A stretch of DNA of 64,000 nucleotides from assembly GCF_006716235.1 (NCBI RefSeq), contig NZ_VFOR01000004.1, positions 1-64,000 on the forward strand, read 5' to 3'. This document shows, one piece after another, positions 24,312 through 33,723 of this stretch. The notes under the pieces were generated by a model. It was not told the DNA's origin, ran no database searches, and worked only from the letters and a program-made list of their open reading frames with translations. Position 1 is the stretch's first letter; each line of letters opens with the position of its first letter. The translations under genes were made by a program, and so were the position numbers. The stretch comes from Propioniferax innocua. GTDB lineage: Bacteria > Actinomycetota > Actinomycetes > Propionibacteriales > Propionibacteriaceae.

Positions 24312-25976
24312 TCACATCCGCTCGGGCGCATCGATACCCAACAGATCCAGCCCGGCGGCCAGGACATCCCGCGTCGCCTCACACAGGCCCAGACGCGAGA
24401 CGCGCACCTCTCCCTCGGACTTCAGGATCGGGCATTGCTCATAGAACGTCGAGTAGGCGGTGGCCAGCTCGAACAGATACGTGCACAGCTTGTGCGGCTG
24501 CAGGTTCTGCGCGAGTTCATGCACCACATCACCAAAGCGCGAGAGCGCCATGGCCAGTGCCTGCTCGGCAGGTTCGTCGACGCGCGTCACCGCACGCTCG
24601 GTCAGCCCGGTCTCCTCGGCGTTCCGCAGCACCTGGCAGCAGCGAGCATGCGCGTACTGCAGGTAGGGGCCGGTGTCGCCGGTGGTCTGCACCATGCGCT
24701 CGGCGTCGAACACGTAGTCCTTCTGCAGCCCCGAGGAGAGGTCGGCGTACTTGATGGCCGCCAAGGCGATGGGACGCGGCGCCTCGGCCTCGGCAGCGTC
24801 GAGCAGGCTCTCCAGCGTCGCCGCCGATCCGTCACGGGTCTTGAACGGCTTTCCGTCGTTGCCCAACACCATGCCGTAACCCACATGCTCCGCACTCACA
24901 TCCTCGGGCAGGAACCCGGCCTTGCGGGCCGCAGCGAACATCTGGGCGAAGTGGCCGCCCTGACGCACGTCGGTGACGTAGATGATGCGATCGGCGTCAA
25001 GTGCACCGACCCGGTGGCGGATCGCCGCGAGGTCGGTGGTCGCGTAGCCGTAGCCCCCGTCGGATTTGCGCACGATCAGCGGCGCGTCGAATCCGTCGAG
25101 GAAGACGCAGAGAGCGCCGTCGTCGATGACGCCGACGCCACTGTCCTCCAACTCGGCACACACCACGGGCAGATCGTCGTTGTAGGTCGATTCGCCCGCG
25201 AGATCGTCGTCGGTGAGAAGCACGTCCATGCGCTCGTAAGCGGCATTGAAGCCCTGCTTGGAGATCTCGATGAGCTGACGCCAGATCGCCAGCGATTCCT
25301 CATCTCCCCCTTGGAACACCGAGACCCGCGCGCGGGCACGCCGGGCGAAGTCCGGATCCTCGTTGAAGTGCGCGTTCGCGCGCTTGTACAGGGCGTCGGC
25401 CTCCTCGAGTGTGAGCTCGGCGGGGTCGATGCCCTCATCGAGGATCTGCTCGATGAGCATGCCGAACTGGCGTCCCCAGTCACCGATGTGATTCTGCGCG
25501 ATGACGGTGTGGCCCACCGCCCCCAGGACCCGGCGGAAGCAGTCCCCGATGATCGTGGTGCGCAGGTGCCCGACGTGCATCGATTTGGCGACGTTGGGAG
25601 CCGAATAGTCGATGACCACGCGCTGGGGCTCGGGGACCTGCTGGATGCCGGTGGACTCATCGGTACGCACATGCTCAGCAGCAGCGGCGAGCACCTCGGC
25701 CTTCAACCGGAGGTTGATGAAACCGGGACCGGCGACCTCGGGTTCCTCGCACAGGTCGTCGATGTCGAGTTCCTCCACGATGCGCTGGGCGATCTCACGG
25801 GGCGGCTTGCCCTCGCTCTTGGCCAGGCGCATGGCCGCATTGCACTGGAAGTGCCCGAACTGCGGTTTGGTGGCCGGACGCAACTCCGGGTCGACCCCGA
25901 TGACCTTCTCGATGCGAGCGCTGAGAGTCTCCGGAAGACCGGCCGACGGAGCAACAGGGCTGGTGGGATCGATCAT
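24312..25976 (-). CDS. argS: Arginyl-tRNA synthetase
   Basis: 554 aa from ATG 25976; longer in-frame starts would run into the divergent aldo/keto reductase gene. Class I synthetase with the HIGH-like motif SAPNVAKSMHVGHLRTT (about residue 125), the degenerate KMSKS-region GNDGKPFKTRDG, and the C-terminal DALR anticodon-binding domain (YLQYAHARCCQVL onwards). It charges tRNA-Arg. Only 19 bases separate its start from that of the divergent gene. Confidence 0.97.
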   Translation of the reverse strand: MIDPTSPVAPSAGLPETLSARIEKVIGVDPELRPATKPQFGHFQCNAAMRLAKSEGKPPREIAQRIVEELDIDDLCEEPEVAGPGFINLRLKAEVLAAAAEHVRTDESTGIQQVPEPQRVVIDYSAPNVAKSMHVGHLRTTIIGDCFRRVLGAVGHTVIAQNHIGDWGRQFGMLIEQILDEGIDPAELTLEEADALYKRANAHFNEDPDFARRARARVSVFQGGDEESLAIWRQLIEISKQGFNAAYERMDVLLTDDDLAGESTYNDDLPVVCAELEDSGVGVIDDGALCVFLDGFDAPLIVRKSDGGYGYATTDLAAIRHRVGALDADRIIYVTDVRQGGHFAQMFAAARKAGFLPEDVSAEHVGYGMVLGNDGKPFKTRDGSAATLESLLDAAEAEAPRPIALAAIKYADLSSGLQKDYVFDAERMVQTTGDTGPYLQYAHARCCQVLRNAEETGLTERAVTRVDEPAEQALAMALSRFGDVVHELAQNLQPHKLCTYLFELATAYSTFYEQCPILKSEGEVRVSRLGLCEATRDVLAAGLDLLGIDAPERM

Positions 25977-25995
25977 GCGCGGTATTGTTCCACAC

Positions 25996-26820
25996 ATGAA
26001 CGTTCCCTCGGTCACCCTGAACGACGGCAACACCATCCCCCAGCTGGGCTTCGGCGTGTGGCAGGTGTCCACCGATGACATCACCCGCGCCGTCTCCACC
26101 GCGCTCGAGGTGGGGTATCGCCACATCGACACCGCTGCGATCTACGGCAACGAGGAAGGCGTCGGCAAGGCGATCTTTGAATCCGCGCTGAAACGCGACG
26201 ACCTGTTCGTCACCACGAAGCTGTGGAACACGCGCCACCAGGACGCCCGCCCGGCCCTCGAGGAATCCCTCACCAAGCTCGGCCTGGAGCAGGTGGATCT
26301 TTACCTCATCCACTGGCCGGTGCCCACCCAGGGGCATTACCAGCAGGCGTGGGAATCCTTGATCGAGCTCAAGGAGGCGGGCCTCACCCGCTCCATCGGT
26401 GTCTCGAACTTCCTCGCCCCGCATCTGGACCAGATCATCGACGCCACCGGCGTCAAGCCCACGGTCAACCAGATCGAGATCCATCCCTCGTTCCAACAGG
26501 CCGACCTCGTGGCTCACACCCGTGGCCACGGCGTGGAGGTGGAGTCCTACTCCCCGCTCGGCTTGGGCGACTTCGATCTGGATGCGCCCAAGAAGTGGGC
26601 CACCGAGCTCGGCCGCACGCCCGCCCAGATCGTTCTGCGCTGGCACCTGCAGCACGGCTACATCGTGTTCCCCAAGTCGGTGACACCCGAGCGGATCGCC
26701 GAGAACTTCGCGCTGTTCGACTTCGAGCTCCCTGCCGAAGCGATGGCCGACCTCGACGCCTGTGAAGCCGGCAAACGCTGCGGGGGTGACCCGGCGACCT
26801 TCGTCGCCCCCAATCGATGA
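25996..26820 (+). CDS. Aldo/keto reductase (2,5-diketo-D-gluconate reductase type)
   Basis: 274 aa. It has the complete AKR catalytic tetrad Asp45, Tyr50, Lys75 and His106 (HIDTAAIYGNEEGVG, TTKLWN, LIHWP), plus the NADPH-binding end KSVTPERIAENFALFDFEL. It reduces aldehydes or ketones with NADPH; the closest well-known relatives are DkgA/DkgB-like enzymes of broad specificity. It is divergent from argS, with promoters that must overlap the argS start. Confidence 0.9.
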   Translation: MNVPSVTLNDGNTIPQLGFGVWQVSTDDITRAVSTALEVGYRHIDTAAIYGNEEGVGKAIFESALKRDDLFVTTKLWNTRHQDARPALEESLTKLGLEQVDLYLIHWPVPTQGHYQQAWESLIELKEAGLTRSIGVSNFLAPHLDQIIDATGVKPTVNQIEIHPSFQQADLVAHTRGHGVEVESYSPLGLGDFDLDAPKKWATELGRTPAQIVLRWHLQHGYIVFPKSVTPERIAENFALFDFELPAEAMADLDACEAGKRCGGDPATFVAPNR

Positions 26821-26944
26821 ACGACAAACCCCCGAGTCCCCGGCCGGTCGGCCGCTCTGACAGCGCCCGACCGGCCCCTCAGACCGACCTCACGGCCGCA
26901 CAATCCCCTGCGTCCACACCGCCTGCTGAAGGCCGTGATCTCCC

Positions 26945-28309
26945 ATGACTGCCATCACCGGAATTCTTCTGCTCTGCGTGGTGGCCCTCATCGCGGTCAA
27001 CGCCTTCTTCGTTGCCGTCGAGTTCGCCTTCGTGACGGTGGATCGTTCCAGCGTCCGGCTGGCCGTCGAGAACGGCGAGCCGGGGGCGGCGAACGTGGAG
27101 CGCGCTCTCTCCAAACTCTCCACGCATCTCTCCGGCGCGCAGCTCGGCATCACCGTCAGCTCGCTGATCGTCGGTTACATCGCCGAACCGTCGGTCGCTG
27201 CGGTGCTCAAGGTGCCCATGACAGCTGCCGGGCTCCCCGAGGCCGCCGCCTTCGGTGTCTCCATGACGCTGGCGTTCATCATCACCGCGATCTCCCAGAT
27301 GGTGCTCGGCGAACTGTTCCCCAAGAACTGGGCCCTGGCCCAGCCCCTGCGGCTGGCGAAGTGGGTCGCTCCCGGATCGATCGCCTTCTGCTGGGTCATG
27401 CATTGGCCACTCGCGTTCTTCAACGGCACCGCGAACGGGTTGGTGCGGCTCCTCGGCATGGAGCCCCAAGAGGAACTGGCGTCGGCCCGCAACCCGCAGG
27501 AACTCAGCGCCATCGCCTCCCGGTCGGCCCGTGAGGGAACCCTCGACACCGAGGTCGCCCGCAAGATGACCCACGGCGAGGCGTTGGGCCGCAAGCACGC
27601 CACCGACGCCATGACACCCCGCGCCCAGATTCTGTTCGTCGATGTCGACGCCAGCGTCGCCGAGGTGCTCGAAACCTGCCATGAGACGGGTTATTCCCGC
27701 ATGCTGGTGACCGGTGAGCACGCCGATGACATCCGTGGCGTCGTGCACTTCAAGCATGCGCTGGAGATACCACGCCAGGCCCGAGCGACCACACCTGTGC
27801 GGCAGATCATTCGGGACATCGTGGAGGTCCCCGACACGATGCCCCTGGACAATGTACTGAACGTCCTCAGGGACGGGCTCCAGATCGCGGTCGTCATCGA
27901 CGAGTACGGCGGTACCGACGGGCTCATCACCTTGGAGGACCTCGTCGAGGAACTCGTCGGAGAGATCGCCGACGAGCAGGACGCCCCCGAACAGCGGTGG
28001 GTCATGCGGGCCGATGGCAGCGTCGAGCTCATGGGCATGCTTCGTCCAGACGAGATCCGGTCCGGTCTTGGCATCGAACTCCCCGAGGGAGATACCAGCG
28101 AGACCATCGGCGGCCTGATAACCGAACGGCTCGAACGATTCGCTGAGGAAGGCGATGTGGTCGAGTTCGAGGGGCGCGATTTCACCCACCGTGACGACGA
28201 TGACCTGCCCTCACCCATTCGTGTGGAACTCACCGTCACCCGCCTCGCCGGACGCCGCGTCGACCTGTTGACACTCAAGACCTCACCGATCGAGGAGGAT
28301 GACGCATGA
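26945..28309 (+). CDS. CNNM/CorC-type membrane protein with CBS pair (first of two)
   Basis: 454 aa. The N-terminal DUF21/CNNM membrane domain (about residues 1-150) has four hydrophobic segments and the family pattern NAFFVAVEFAFVTVDRSSV. A CBS pair follows (about 200-325, with MTPRAQILFVDVDASVAEV and VIDEYGGTDGLITLEDLVEELVGEI), then a C-terminal CorC/HlyC domain (about 345-440). Relatives are Mg2+ (or Co2+) efflux proteins rather than true haemolysins. It overlaps the next, similar gene by four bases. Confidence 0.88.
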   Translation: MTAITGILLLCVVALIAVNAFFVAVEFAFVTVDRSSVRLAVENGEPGAANVERALSKLSTHLSGAQLGITVSSLIVGYIAEPSVAAVLKVPMTAAGLPEAAAFGVSMTLAFIITAISQMVLGELFPKNWALAQPLRLAKWVAPGSIAFCWVMHWPLAFFNGTANGLVRLLGMEPQEELASARNPQELSAIASRSAREGTLDTEVARKMTHGEALGRKHATDAMTPRAQILFVDVDASVAEVLETCHETGYSRMLVTGEHADDIRGVVHFKHALEIPRQARATTPVRQIIRDIVEVPDTMPLDNVLNVLRDGLQIAVVIDEYGGTDGLITLEDLVEELVGEIADEQDAPEQRWVMRADGSVELMGMLRPDEIRSGLGIELPEGDTSETIGGLITERLERFAEEGDVVEFEGRDFTHRDDDDLPSPIRVELTVTRLAGRRVDLLTLKTSPIEEDDA

Positions 28310-29349
28310 CCGACTGGCTCGCCATTCTCCTCGCCCTCGTGCTACTCGCCGGCAACGCCTTCTTCGTCGGCGCCGAGTTCGCCCTCGTGTCAGCACGGCG
28401 CTCCAGCATCGAGGTGCTCGCCACCGAAGGCTCGGGGGCCGCGCGCATCACCCTGCGGGCCATGGACCGAGTCACCACGATGATGGCCGGGGCCCAGCTC
28501 GGCATCACCCTGTGTTCGCTGGGCCTGGGTGCCGTCGGCGAACCGGCGGTGGCCCACGCACTGCAGCCGGTGTTCGCATGGGCCGGTCTCCCCGAACACT
28601 TCGTCCACCCGGTCGCCTTCGCCGTGGCCCTCGTGCTCGTGGTGTACCTCCACATGGTGGTCGGCGAGATGGTGCCCAAGAACATGGCAATCGCCTCCCC
28701 CGACCGTGCCGCACTGCTCCTGGGCCCACCGATGTACGCCATCTCGTGGGTTCTCCGGCCCCTGCTGTGGGTCATGAACACTCTGGCCAACCTGGTTCTC
28801 AAGATCGTGCGGGTGGAGCCGACCGAGGACGTCAGTTCCACCGTCACCGCGGATCAGGCCCGCGAATACCTCACCGAGTCCCATGAGTCGGGGCTCCTGG
28901 AGGAGAACGAGATGCGGCTCATGGCCGGGGCGATCACTCTGGGCGATGAGACCGCCAACGACGTGATGGTGCCCATGGACACCCTCTGCACCCTCACCGA
29001 GGACGCCACGGTCGCCGATGCGGAACGGGCCTGTGTCACCCACGGCTTCTCCAGATTCCCGATGGTCGACACGAACGGCGACCACCTCGGTTACGTCCAC
29101 GTCAAGGACCTGCTCGGAGTGCCCGACGAAGAGCTCGACCGCACCATCCGTCCCGATGAACGGCACGATCTCGTCACCGTCCACTCCGACGCGAGTCTGC
29201 AGGACGTCCTGGCGGCGATGCAGAAGGACAAGGCACACATGGCACTGGTCTCCGAGGGCGGAGCGGTCATCGGCGTGGTGATGCTCGAAGACATCGTCGA
29301 GCGCATGATCGGACAGGTCTCCGACCGGGCGCAGCGCTCGGTGAGCTGA
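28306..29349 (+). CDS. CNNM/CorC-type membrane protein with CBS pair (second, lacking CorC domain)
   Basis: 347 aa, starting in ATGA with the end of its neighbour. It has the same DUF21 membrane domain (NAFFVGAEFALVSARRSSI) and CBS pair (MVPMDTLCTLTEDATVADAE and VMLEDIVERMIGQV), but ends after the CBS pair without the C-terminal CorC/HlyC domain. Two such genes in tandem are common in actinobacteria; the products may act together in divalent cation export. Confidence 0.87.
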   Translation: MTDWLAILLALVLLAGNAFFVGAEFALVSARRSSIEVLATEGSGAARITLRAMDRVTTMMAGAQLGITLCSLGLGAVGEPAVAHALQPVFAWAGLPEHFVHPVAFAVALVLVVYLHMVVGEMVPKNMAIASPDRAALLLGPPMYAISWVLRPLLWVMNTLANLVLKIVRVEPTEDVSSTVTADQAREYLTESHESGLLEENEMRLMAGAITLGDETANDVMVPMDTLCTLTEDATVADAERACVTHGFSRFPMVDTNGDHLGYVHVKDLLGVPDEELDRTIRPDERHDLVTVHSDASLQDVLAAMQKDKAHMALVSEGGAVIGVVMLEDIVERMIGQVSDRAQRSVS

Positions 29350-29372
29350 TCCCCTGACCAGGTGGTCGCAGG

Positions 29373-30032
29373 TCAGCTCTCCAGGGCCTCCTGCACGCTC
29401 GTCTCACGTGGCCCCAGGGTGGGTTCACGCCGCGTGCCGACGTCCCACACCATCTTGATGTTGGCCATCCACTCGCGCACCTCGCCCTGATACCAGGTGC
29501 GCGACTGCCGCTTGACCGAGACATCACCCACACCGGTGGAGTCCACCCCGACCATGGTGCACGTGGCCACCGCGCGCGGAAGGTGATACTCCTGCGTGAC
29601 CACGGTGAGTTGATCGACGCCGAAGATGCGTTTGGCCCGGACGCAGGAGTCATAGGTGTCGAACCCGGCGTAGTCGGCCACCACCTTCGACGCGGGGATG
29701 CCCTTGCGGATCAGGTAGTTCCGCATGCCGTCGGGCTCGTTGTAGTGCTCTTGGCGGTTGTCACCCGAGACGAGGATGACGCTGACCTTGCCGGCCTCAT
29801 ACAGATCCGCCGCCAGGTCCAGGCGTCCCTTCAGAAACGGAGACGGAGTGCCGTCGGGATAGATCTGCGCTCCCAGGACCAGAGCCACCGGACGTTCCGG
29901 GACATCGGCGACGCCATGCGTCCGGCCCTTTGCGCACGCGGTGACCGCACTTTCGATGACAACGACGAAGACGACCCCCACCACGGCCATGCCGAGGCAG
30001 GCACCAAGGATGCGACGCAGGGCTTTGGGCAC
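29373..30032 (-). CDS. SanA-like DUF218 envelope protein
   Basis: 219 aa from GTG 30032. It has one N-terminal membrane anchor (about residues 8-30) and a DUF218 domain: ALVLGAQIYPDGTPSPFLKGRLDLA, VSGDNRQEHYNEPDGMRNYL, GFDTYDSCVRAKRIFG and TQEYHLPRAVATC. Enteric SanA affects vancomycin resistance and envelope integrity; the biochemical activity of this family is not settled. The gene converges on the CorC-like pair and lies 68 bases after pgi on the same strand. Confidence 0.85.
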   Translation of the reverse strand: MPKALRRILGACLGMAVVGVVFVVVIESAVTACAKGRTHGVADVPERPVALVLGAQIYPDGTPSPFLKGRLDLAADLYEAGKVSVILVSGDNRQEHYNEPDGMRNYLIRKGIPASKVVADYAGFDTYDSCVRAKRIFGVDQLTVVTQEYHLPRAVATCTMVGVDSTGVGDVSVKRQSRTWYQGEVREWMANIKMVWDVGTRREPTLGPRETSVQEALES

Positions 30033-30100
30033 GGGTCAAAGATTAGAGGACCCATCCAAAAAAACCACGCGCCCCGGCAGAGGACGGTTCCGCTACTCGG

Positions 30101-31774
30101 TCAGCCCCGCAGCTGTCGGTAACGCTCGATCAATGCTCGCGTCGAGGAATCCTGCCCCGCGAGGGCATCGGTGTCGCCCTCAACAGCCAAGGTGAGCTCC
30201 TTCGCCAGCTGTTTACCGAGCTCGACTCCCCACTGGTCGAACGAGTCGATCCCCCACACCACGCCCTGAACGAAGGTGATGTGCTCGTACAGCGCGATGA
30301 GCTGGCCCAACGTGTTCGGAGTGAGCTCGCCGGCGAGGATCGACGTGGTGGGGCGGTTGCCCTCGAACGTGCGGGCAGCCACCAGCACCTCATCGGTGAC
30401 GCCCGACTCACGAACCTCCTCCGCGGTGCGTCCGAACGCCAGCGCCCGCGTCTGGGCGAAGAAATTGGCGAGGAACAGCTCGTGCACATCGTGGTCACCG
30501 TCGCGGAGCGGATGCGTCGGATTGGCGAAGGCGATGAAATCGGCCGGGACGAGGCGCGTCCCCTGATGGATGAGCTGGTAGAAGGCATGCTGACCGTTGG
30601 TTCCGGGCTCGCCCCAGAAGATCTCACCGGTGTCGTACAGCGTCGGCTCACCATCGGCGCGCACCGACTTGCCGTTGGACTCCATCGTGAGCTGCTGCAG
30701 GTACGCGGGGAAACGATGCAGATACTGGCTGTAGGGAAGCACGGCATGGGTGTGGGCGCCGAGGAAGTTGGTGTACCAGACGTTGAACAGGCCCATGAGC
30801 ACCGGGACGTTCTGCTCGAACGGGGCCTGCCGGAAGTGCTGGTCCATGGTGTGGAAGCCGGCCAGGAGCTCACGGAACCGGTCCGCCCCCAGGTAGACGG
30901 CCAGCGCGGTTCCGATGGCCGAATCCACCGAATAGCGGCCACCGACCCAGTCCCAGAAACCGAACGCGTTCTGCGGGTCGATGCCGAACTCCGACACCTT
31001 GTCCAACGCCGTCGAGACCGCGACGAAGTGCTTGGCCACCGCGTCACGGGCACCCCCGTCGTGGGGAATGGCGCCCCGTTCGGTGAGCGTGTCGATCAGC
31101 CAGGTACGACACAGCCGGGCGTTGGTGAGCGTCTCCAACGTGGTGAAGGTCTTGGATGCCACGATGAACAGCGTGGTCTCCGGGTCGAGGCCCAAGGTGG
31201 CCTCGGCAACGTCGGTGGGATCGATGTTGGAGATGAAACGGCACTGCAGCCCGAACTTGCCGTAGTGCTTGAGCGCCTCGTAGATCATGACCGGGCCAAG
31301 ATCGGAGCCACCGATACCGATGTTGACAACCGTCTCGATGGGACGCCCGGTGACGCCACGCCACTCACCGGAGCGAACACGCTCGGCGAACTCGCAGACA
31401 CGATCGAGCTGCTCGTGGACATCGGCCACGACATCCTGCCCGTCCACCACGAGCTGGGCGTCACGCGGAAGACGCAGCGCCGTGTGCAGAACCGCGCGGT
31501 CCTCGGTGGTGTTGATGCGCTCGCCGGTGAACATCGCCTCGATCCGGTCCTTCAACCGCACATCATCGGCCAGCTCGAGCAGTGAGCTGAAGACCTTGGG
31601 GCTCACGAGGTTCTTGGAGAGATCGACGTGCAGATCTCCAGCGGTGAACGTGAGCATCTCAGCACGTCGGGGGTCCTTGTCGAACCAGCGTCGCAGATTG
31701 GGACGGAAGGTTTCCGAGAGCTCGGTCAGGCGATTCCAGGAGGGCGTCGTGGTGGCATCAACCGGGGTCTGCAT
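30101..31774 (-). CDS. pgi: Glucose-6-phosphate isomerase
   Basis: 557 aa, full length. Family signatures include [53 protein letters not shown] and [19 protein letters not shown]. It interconverts glucose-6-phosphate and fructose-6-phosphate in glycolysis and gluconeogenesis. Divergent from dgt with a 45-base gap. Confidence 0.98.
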   Translation of the reverse strand: MQTPVDATTTPSWNRLTELSETFRPNLRRWFDKDPRRAEMLTFTAGDLHVDLSKNLVSPKVFSSLLELADDVRLKDRIEAMFTGERINTTEDRAVLHTALRLPRDAQLVVDGQDVVADVHEQLDRVCEFAERVRSGEWRGVTGRPIETVVNIGIGGSDLGPVMIYEALKHYGKFGLQCRFISNIDPTDVAEATLGLDPETTLFIVASKTFTTLETLTNARLCRTWLIDTLTERGAIPHDGGARDAVAKHFVAVSTALDKVSEFGIDPQNAFGFWDWVGGRYSVDSAIGTALAVYLGADRFRELLAGFHTMDQHFRQAPFEQNVPVLMGLFNVWYTNFLGAHTHAVLPYSQYLHRFPAYLQQLTMESNGKSVRADGEPTLYDTGEIFWGEPGTNGQHAFYQLIHQGTRLVPADFIAFANPTHPLRDGDHDVHELFLANFFAQTRALAFGRTAEEVRESGVTDEVLVAARTFEGNRPTTSILAGELTPNTLGQLIALYEHITFVQGVVWGIDSFDQWGVELGKQLAKELTLAVEGDTDALAGQDSSTRALIERYRQLRG

Positions 31775-31819
31775 ACCGGCAGATTATCGCGGTAGGTTCG
31801 TCAGGACGAGGAGGGCTTC

Positions 31820-33394
31820 ATGATGGACAGGCACGATCGCAGACCGGCGGCAGACCCAGACCTGGAGAAACGGCGACTGCAACGCGTCCACCTCGAAGAC
31901 CCCGACGTCTACCGGCCGCTCTCGGTGGGCGTCGAATCCGAGTACCGCACCGACCTGGAACGTCTGCGTTTCACCCCATCCTTCGCGCGGCTGGCCGATG
32001 TGACCCAGGTGGTGACACCGGGCGCCACCGATGGCGTGGTCCACAACCGGCTGACGCACTCGATCAAGGTGACCGTGGTGGCCCGCTCGATCGCCATCGC
32101 GCTCCTGCGCAGTTCTCCCCCGGAGCGACTCTCCGCACTCGGCGGTCTCAACCACGTGGTGTGCCAGGTGGCCGCCATCGCCCACGACCTCGGCCATCCA
32201 CCCTTCGGGCACCTGGGTGAGCGAACGCTTGATCGCCTGGCCCGCGACGAGTTCGGGCTCGCCGACGGATTCGAGGGCAACGCTCAGACCTTCCGCATCA
32301 TCACCGAACTCGAGGTCCACGACATCGGAACCGATGGCCTCAACCTGACGGCGGCATCACGGGCCGGCGTCCTGAAGTATCCGTGGGGGCGCTTCGCCGT
32401 GCCCGATCCCCATCCCACGACCTGGGAGGAACGCCCACGTGGCGCCGGGCGAGGCATCGATGGGCCGGGTGCGGGCAAGTTCAACGCCTACGTGCCCGAC
32501 CTGGGCGAAATGGTTTCGGTGATCGACCTGTTGGGGTTGGAACCGGGGCGCCAGACCCTCGAGTGCGCCGTGATGGACCTGGCAGACGACATCGCCTACT
32601 CCCTGCACGACCTCGAAGACTTCCACCGCTCGGGTGTACTGCAGTACTCACCCATCGCCAACGAGTTCCGATCCTGGCTGCGCGACCGGGCGTCACTGCA
32701 CCTCATGGCCTCCGATGAACTCGGGCGCCTCGGCCAGATCCCCGGCGGCAGCCTGGAACGACTGCGACGCCGGGCCGAGGCGAAGGACCGATGGGTCTAT
32801 GACGAGGAGCTGTTCGCTGAGGCGGTCCGCATCATCGGTGCCGACTTCATCGACGATGTGCTGGCCCGCCCCTATGACGGATCGATGGATTCGGACCGCT
32901 CCATCTCAGCCTTCGTCGGACGATGGCTCGATGAACTGGTGGCGTCAGCCAGACTGAACGAACATGGTGGAGCGCGCGCTCCACTGGTGACCGTGGCACC
33001 ACTGGCGTGGCACCAGATCCTGGTGTTGAAGTTCATCCACCAGCAGTTCGTGCTCGAACGTCCCGATCTCGCCATGGTGCAGCGAGGTCAGGCCAGCGTC
33101 CTCAAACATCTGGTGCACATGCTCGACGAATGGCTCTCGGACCGTCTCGATGGTCGACGCGCTCCCCAGCGTCTGTTGGATCTGGTCGAGGTGGCCGAGC
33201 AGGGCTACCGACGCGTCCGCGATGAGGAACCCTGGTTGCTCGGCAATGTCGACACCACCGCCGTGGCGCGCATGGCACGAGGCCGCGGAATCATCGACTA
33301 CGTCGCCAGCCTCAGCGACTCGCAGGCCTACGCATATTCGACGCGGCTCGGCACCACCGGAAGTGGTGTGCTGTGGGCCAGTGGGGCGTTGTGA
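31820..33394 (+). CDS. dgt: dGTP triphosphohydrolase / HD-domain dNTPase
   Basis: 524 aa with GGAGG five bases before ATG 31820. HD-domain metal ligands are in HNRLTHS and HDLGHPPFGHLGERTLD (about residues 80 and 120), with the later Asp in MDLADDIAYSLHDLEDF. It hydrolyses dGTP (or other dNTPs) to the deoxynucleoside and tripolyphosphate. Dgt members near 500 aa resemble the E. coli-type long form. Confidence 0.92.
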   Translation: MMDRHDRRPAADPDLEKRRLQRVHLEDPDVYRPLSVGVESEYRTDLERLRFTPSFARLADVTQVVTPGATDGVVHNRLTHSIKVTVVARSIAIALLRSSPPERLSALGGLNHVVCQVAAIAHDLGHPPFGHLGERTLDRLARDEFGLADGFEGNAQTFRIITELEVHDIGTDGLNLTAASRAGVLKYPWGRFAVPDPHPTTWEERPRGAGRGIDGPGAGKFNAYVPDLGEMVSVIDLLGLEPGRQTLECAVMDLADDIAYSLHDLEDFHRSGVLQYSPIANEFRSWLRDRASLHLMASDELGRLGQIPGGSLERLRRRAEAKDRWVYDEELFAEAVRIIGADFIDDVLARPYDGSMDSDRSISAFVGRWLDELVASARLNEHGGARAPLVTVAPLAWHQILVLKFIHQQFVLERPDLAMVQRGQASVLKHLVHMLDEWLSDRLDGRRAPQRLLDLVEVAEQGYRRVRDEEPWLLGNVDTTAVARMARGRGIIDYVASLSDSQAYAYSTRLGTTGSGVLWASGAL

Positions 33395-33422
33395 ACCGTC
33401 CCAAGAGGTGACCGCGGCTGAG

Positions 33423-33643
33423 TTACCGCTGCCCGAACGATCCCGGATCCACCGGCCACTCGGAACGCGGCAGATTGCGTTCGATCACCAGAAGATAGGA
33501 CTCGGTCACCAGGTCGGCCACGATCTGGGCATCCAGCGTGCTCACCGTTCCTTTGGTTTCAGTGGAAGCAAGCGCACCGATGTCGGTGCACAGACACCCA
33601 CCGTATTCACCCTTCCCCTGAACCAGAACACTGACCGCATGCG
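33423..33643 (-). pseudogene. Possible gene remnant in the dgt downstream gap
   Basis: The 329-base gap after dgt has no intact gene. On the minus strand an open frame ending at TAA 33425-33423 reads ...STLDAQIVADLVTESYLLVIE, followed by RNLPRSEWPVDPGSFGQR. Its end faintly recalls the SYxLV tail of MmcQ/YjbR-like proteins. No convincing start or RBS exists, and it begins inside a terminator hairpin. It could be a decayed 3' gene end or chance. Confidence 0.25.
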
Positions 33644-33679
33644 TCAGGCCCCACGTTCTGGTTGGAACATGGGGCCTGA
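33644..33679. terminator. Hairpin terminator between dgt and the converging surface-protein gene
   Basis: A 15-bp stem TCAGGCCCCACGTTC / GAACATGGGGCCTGA (33644-33658 and 33665-33679, one G-T pair) has a 6-base loop TGGTTG. It lies 45 bases past the end of the minus-strand surface-protein gene. Confidence 0.7.
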
Positions 33680-33723
33680 TGATGTCTCACGGCCGGATCG
33701 GCGCGGGCGCTCCCGCGGGAACG

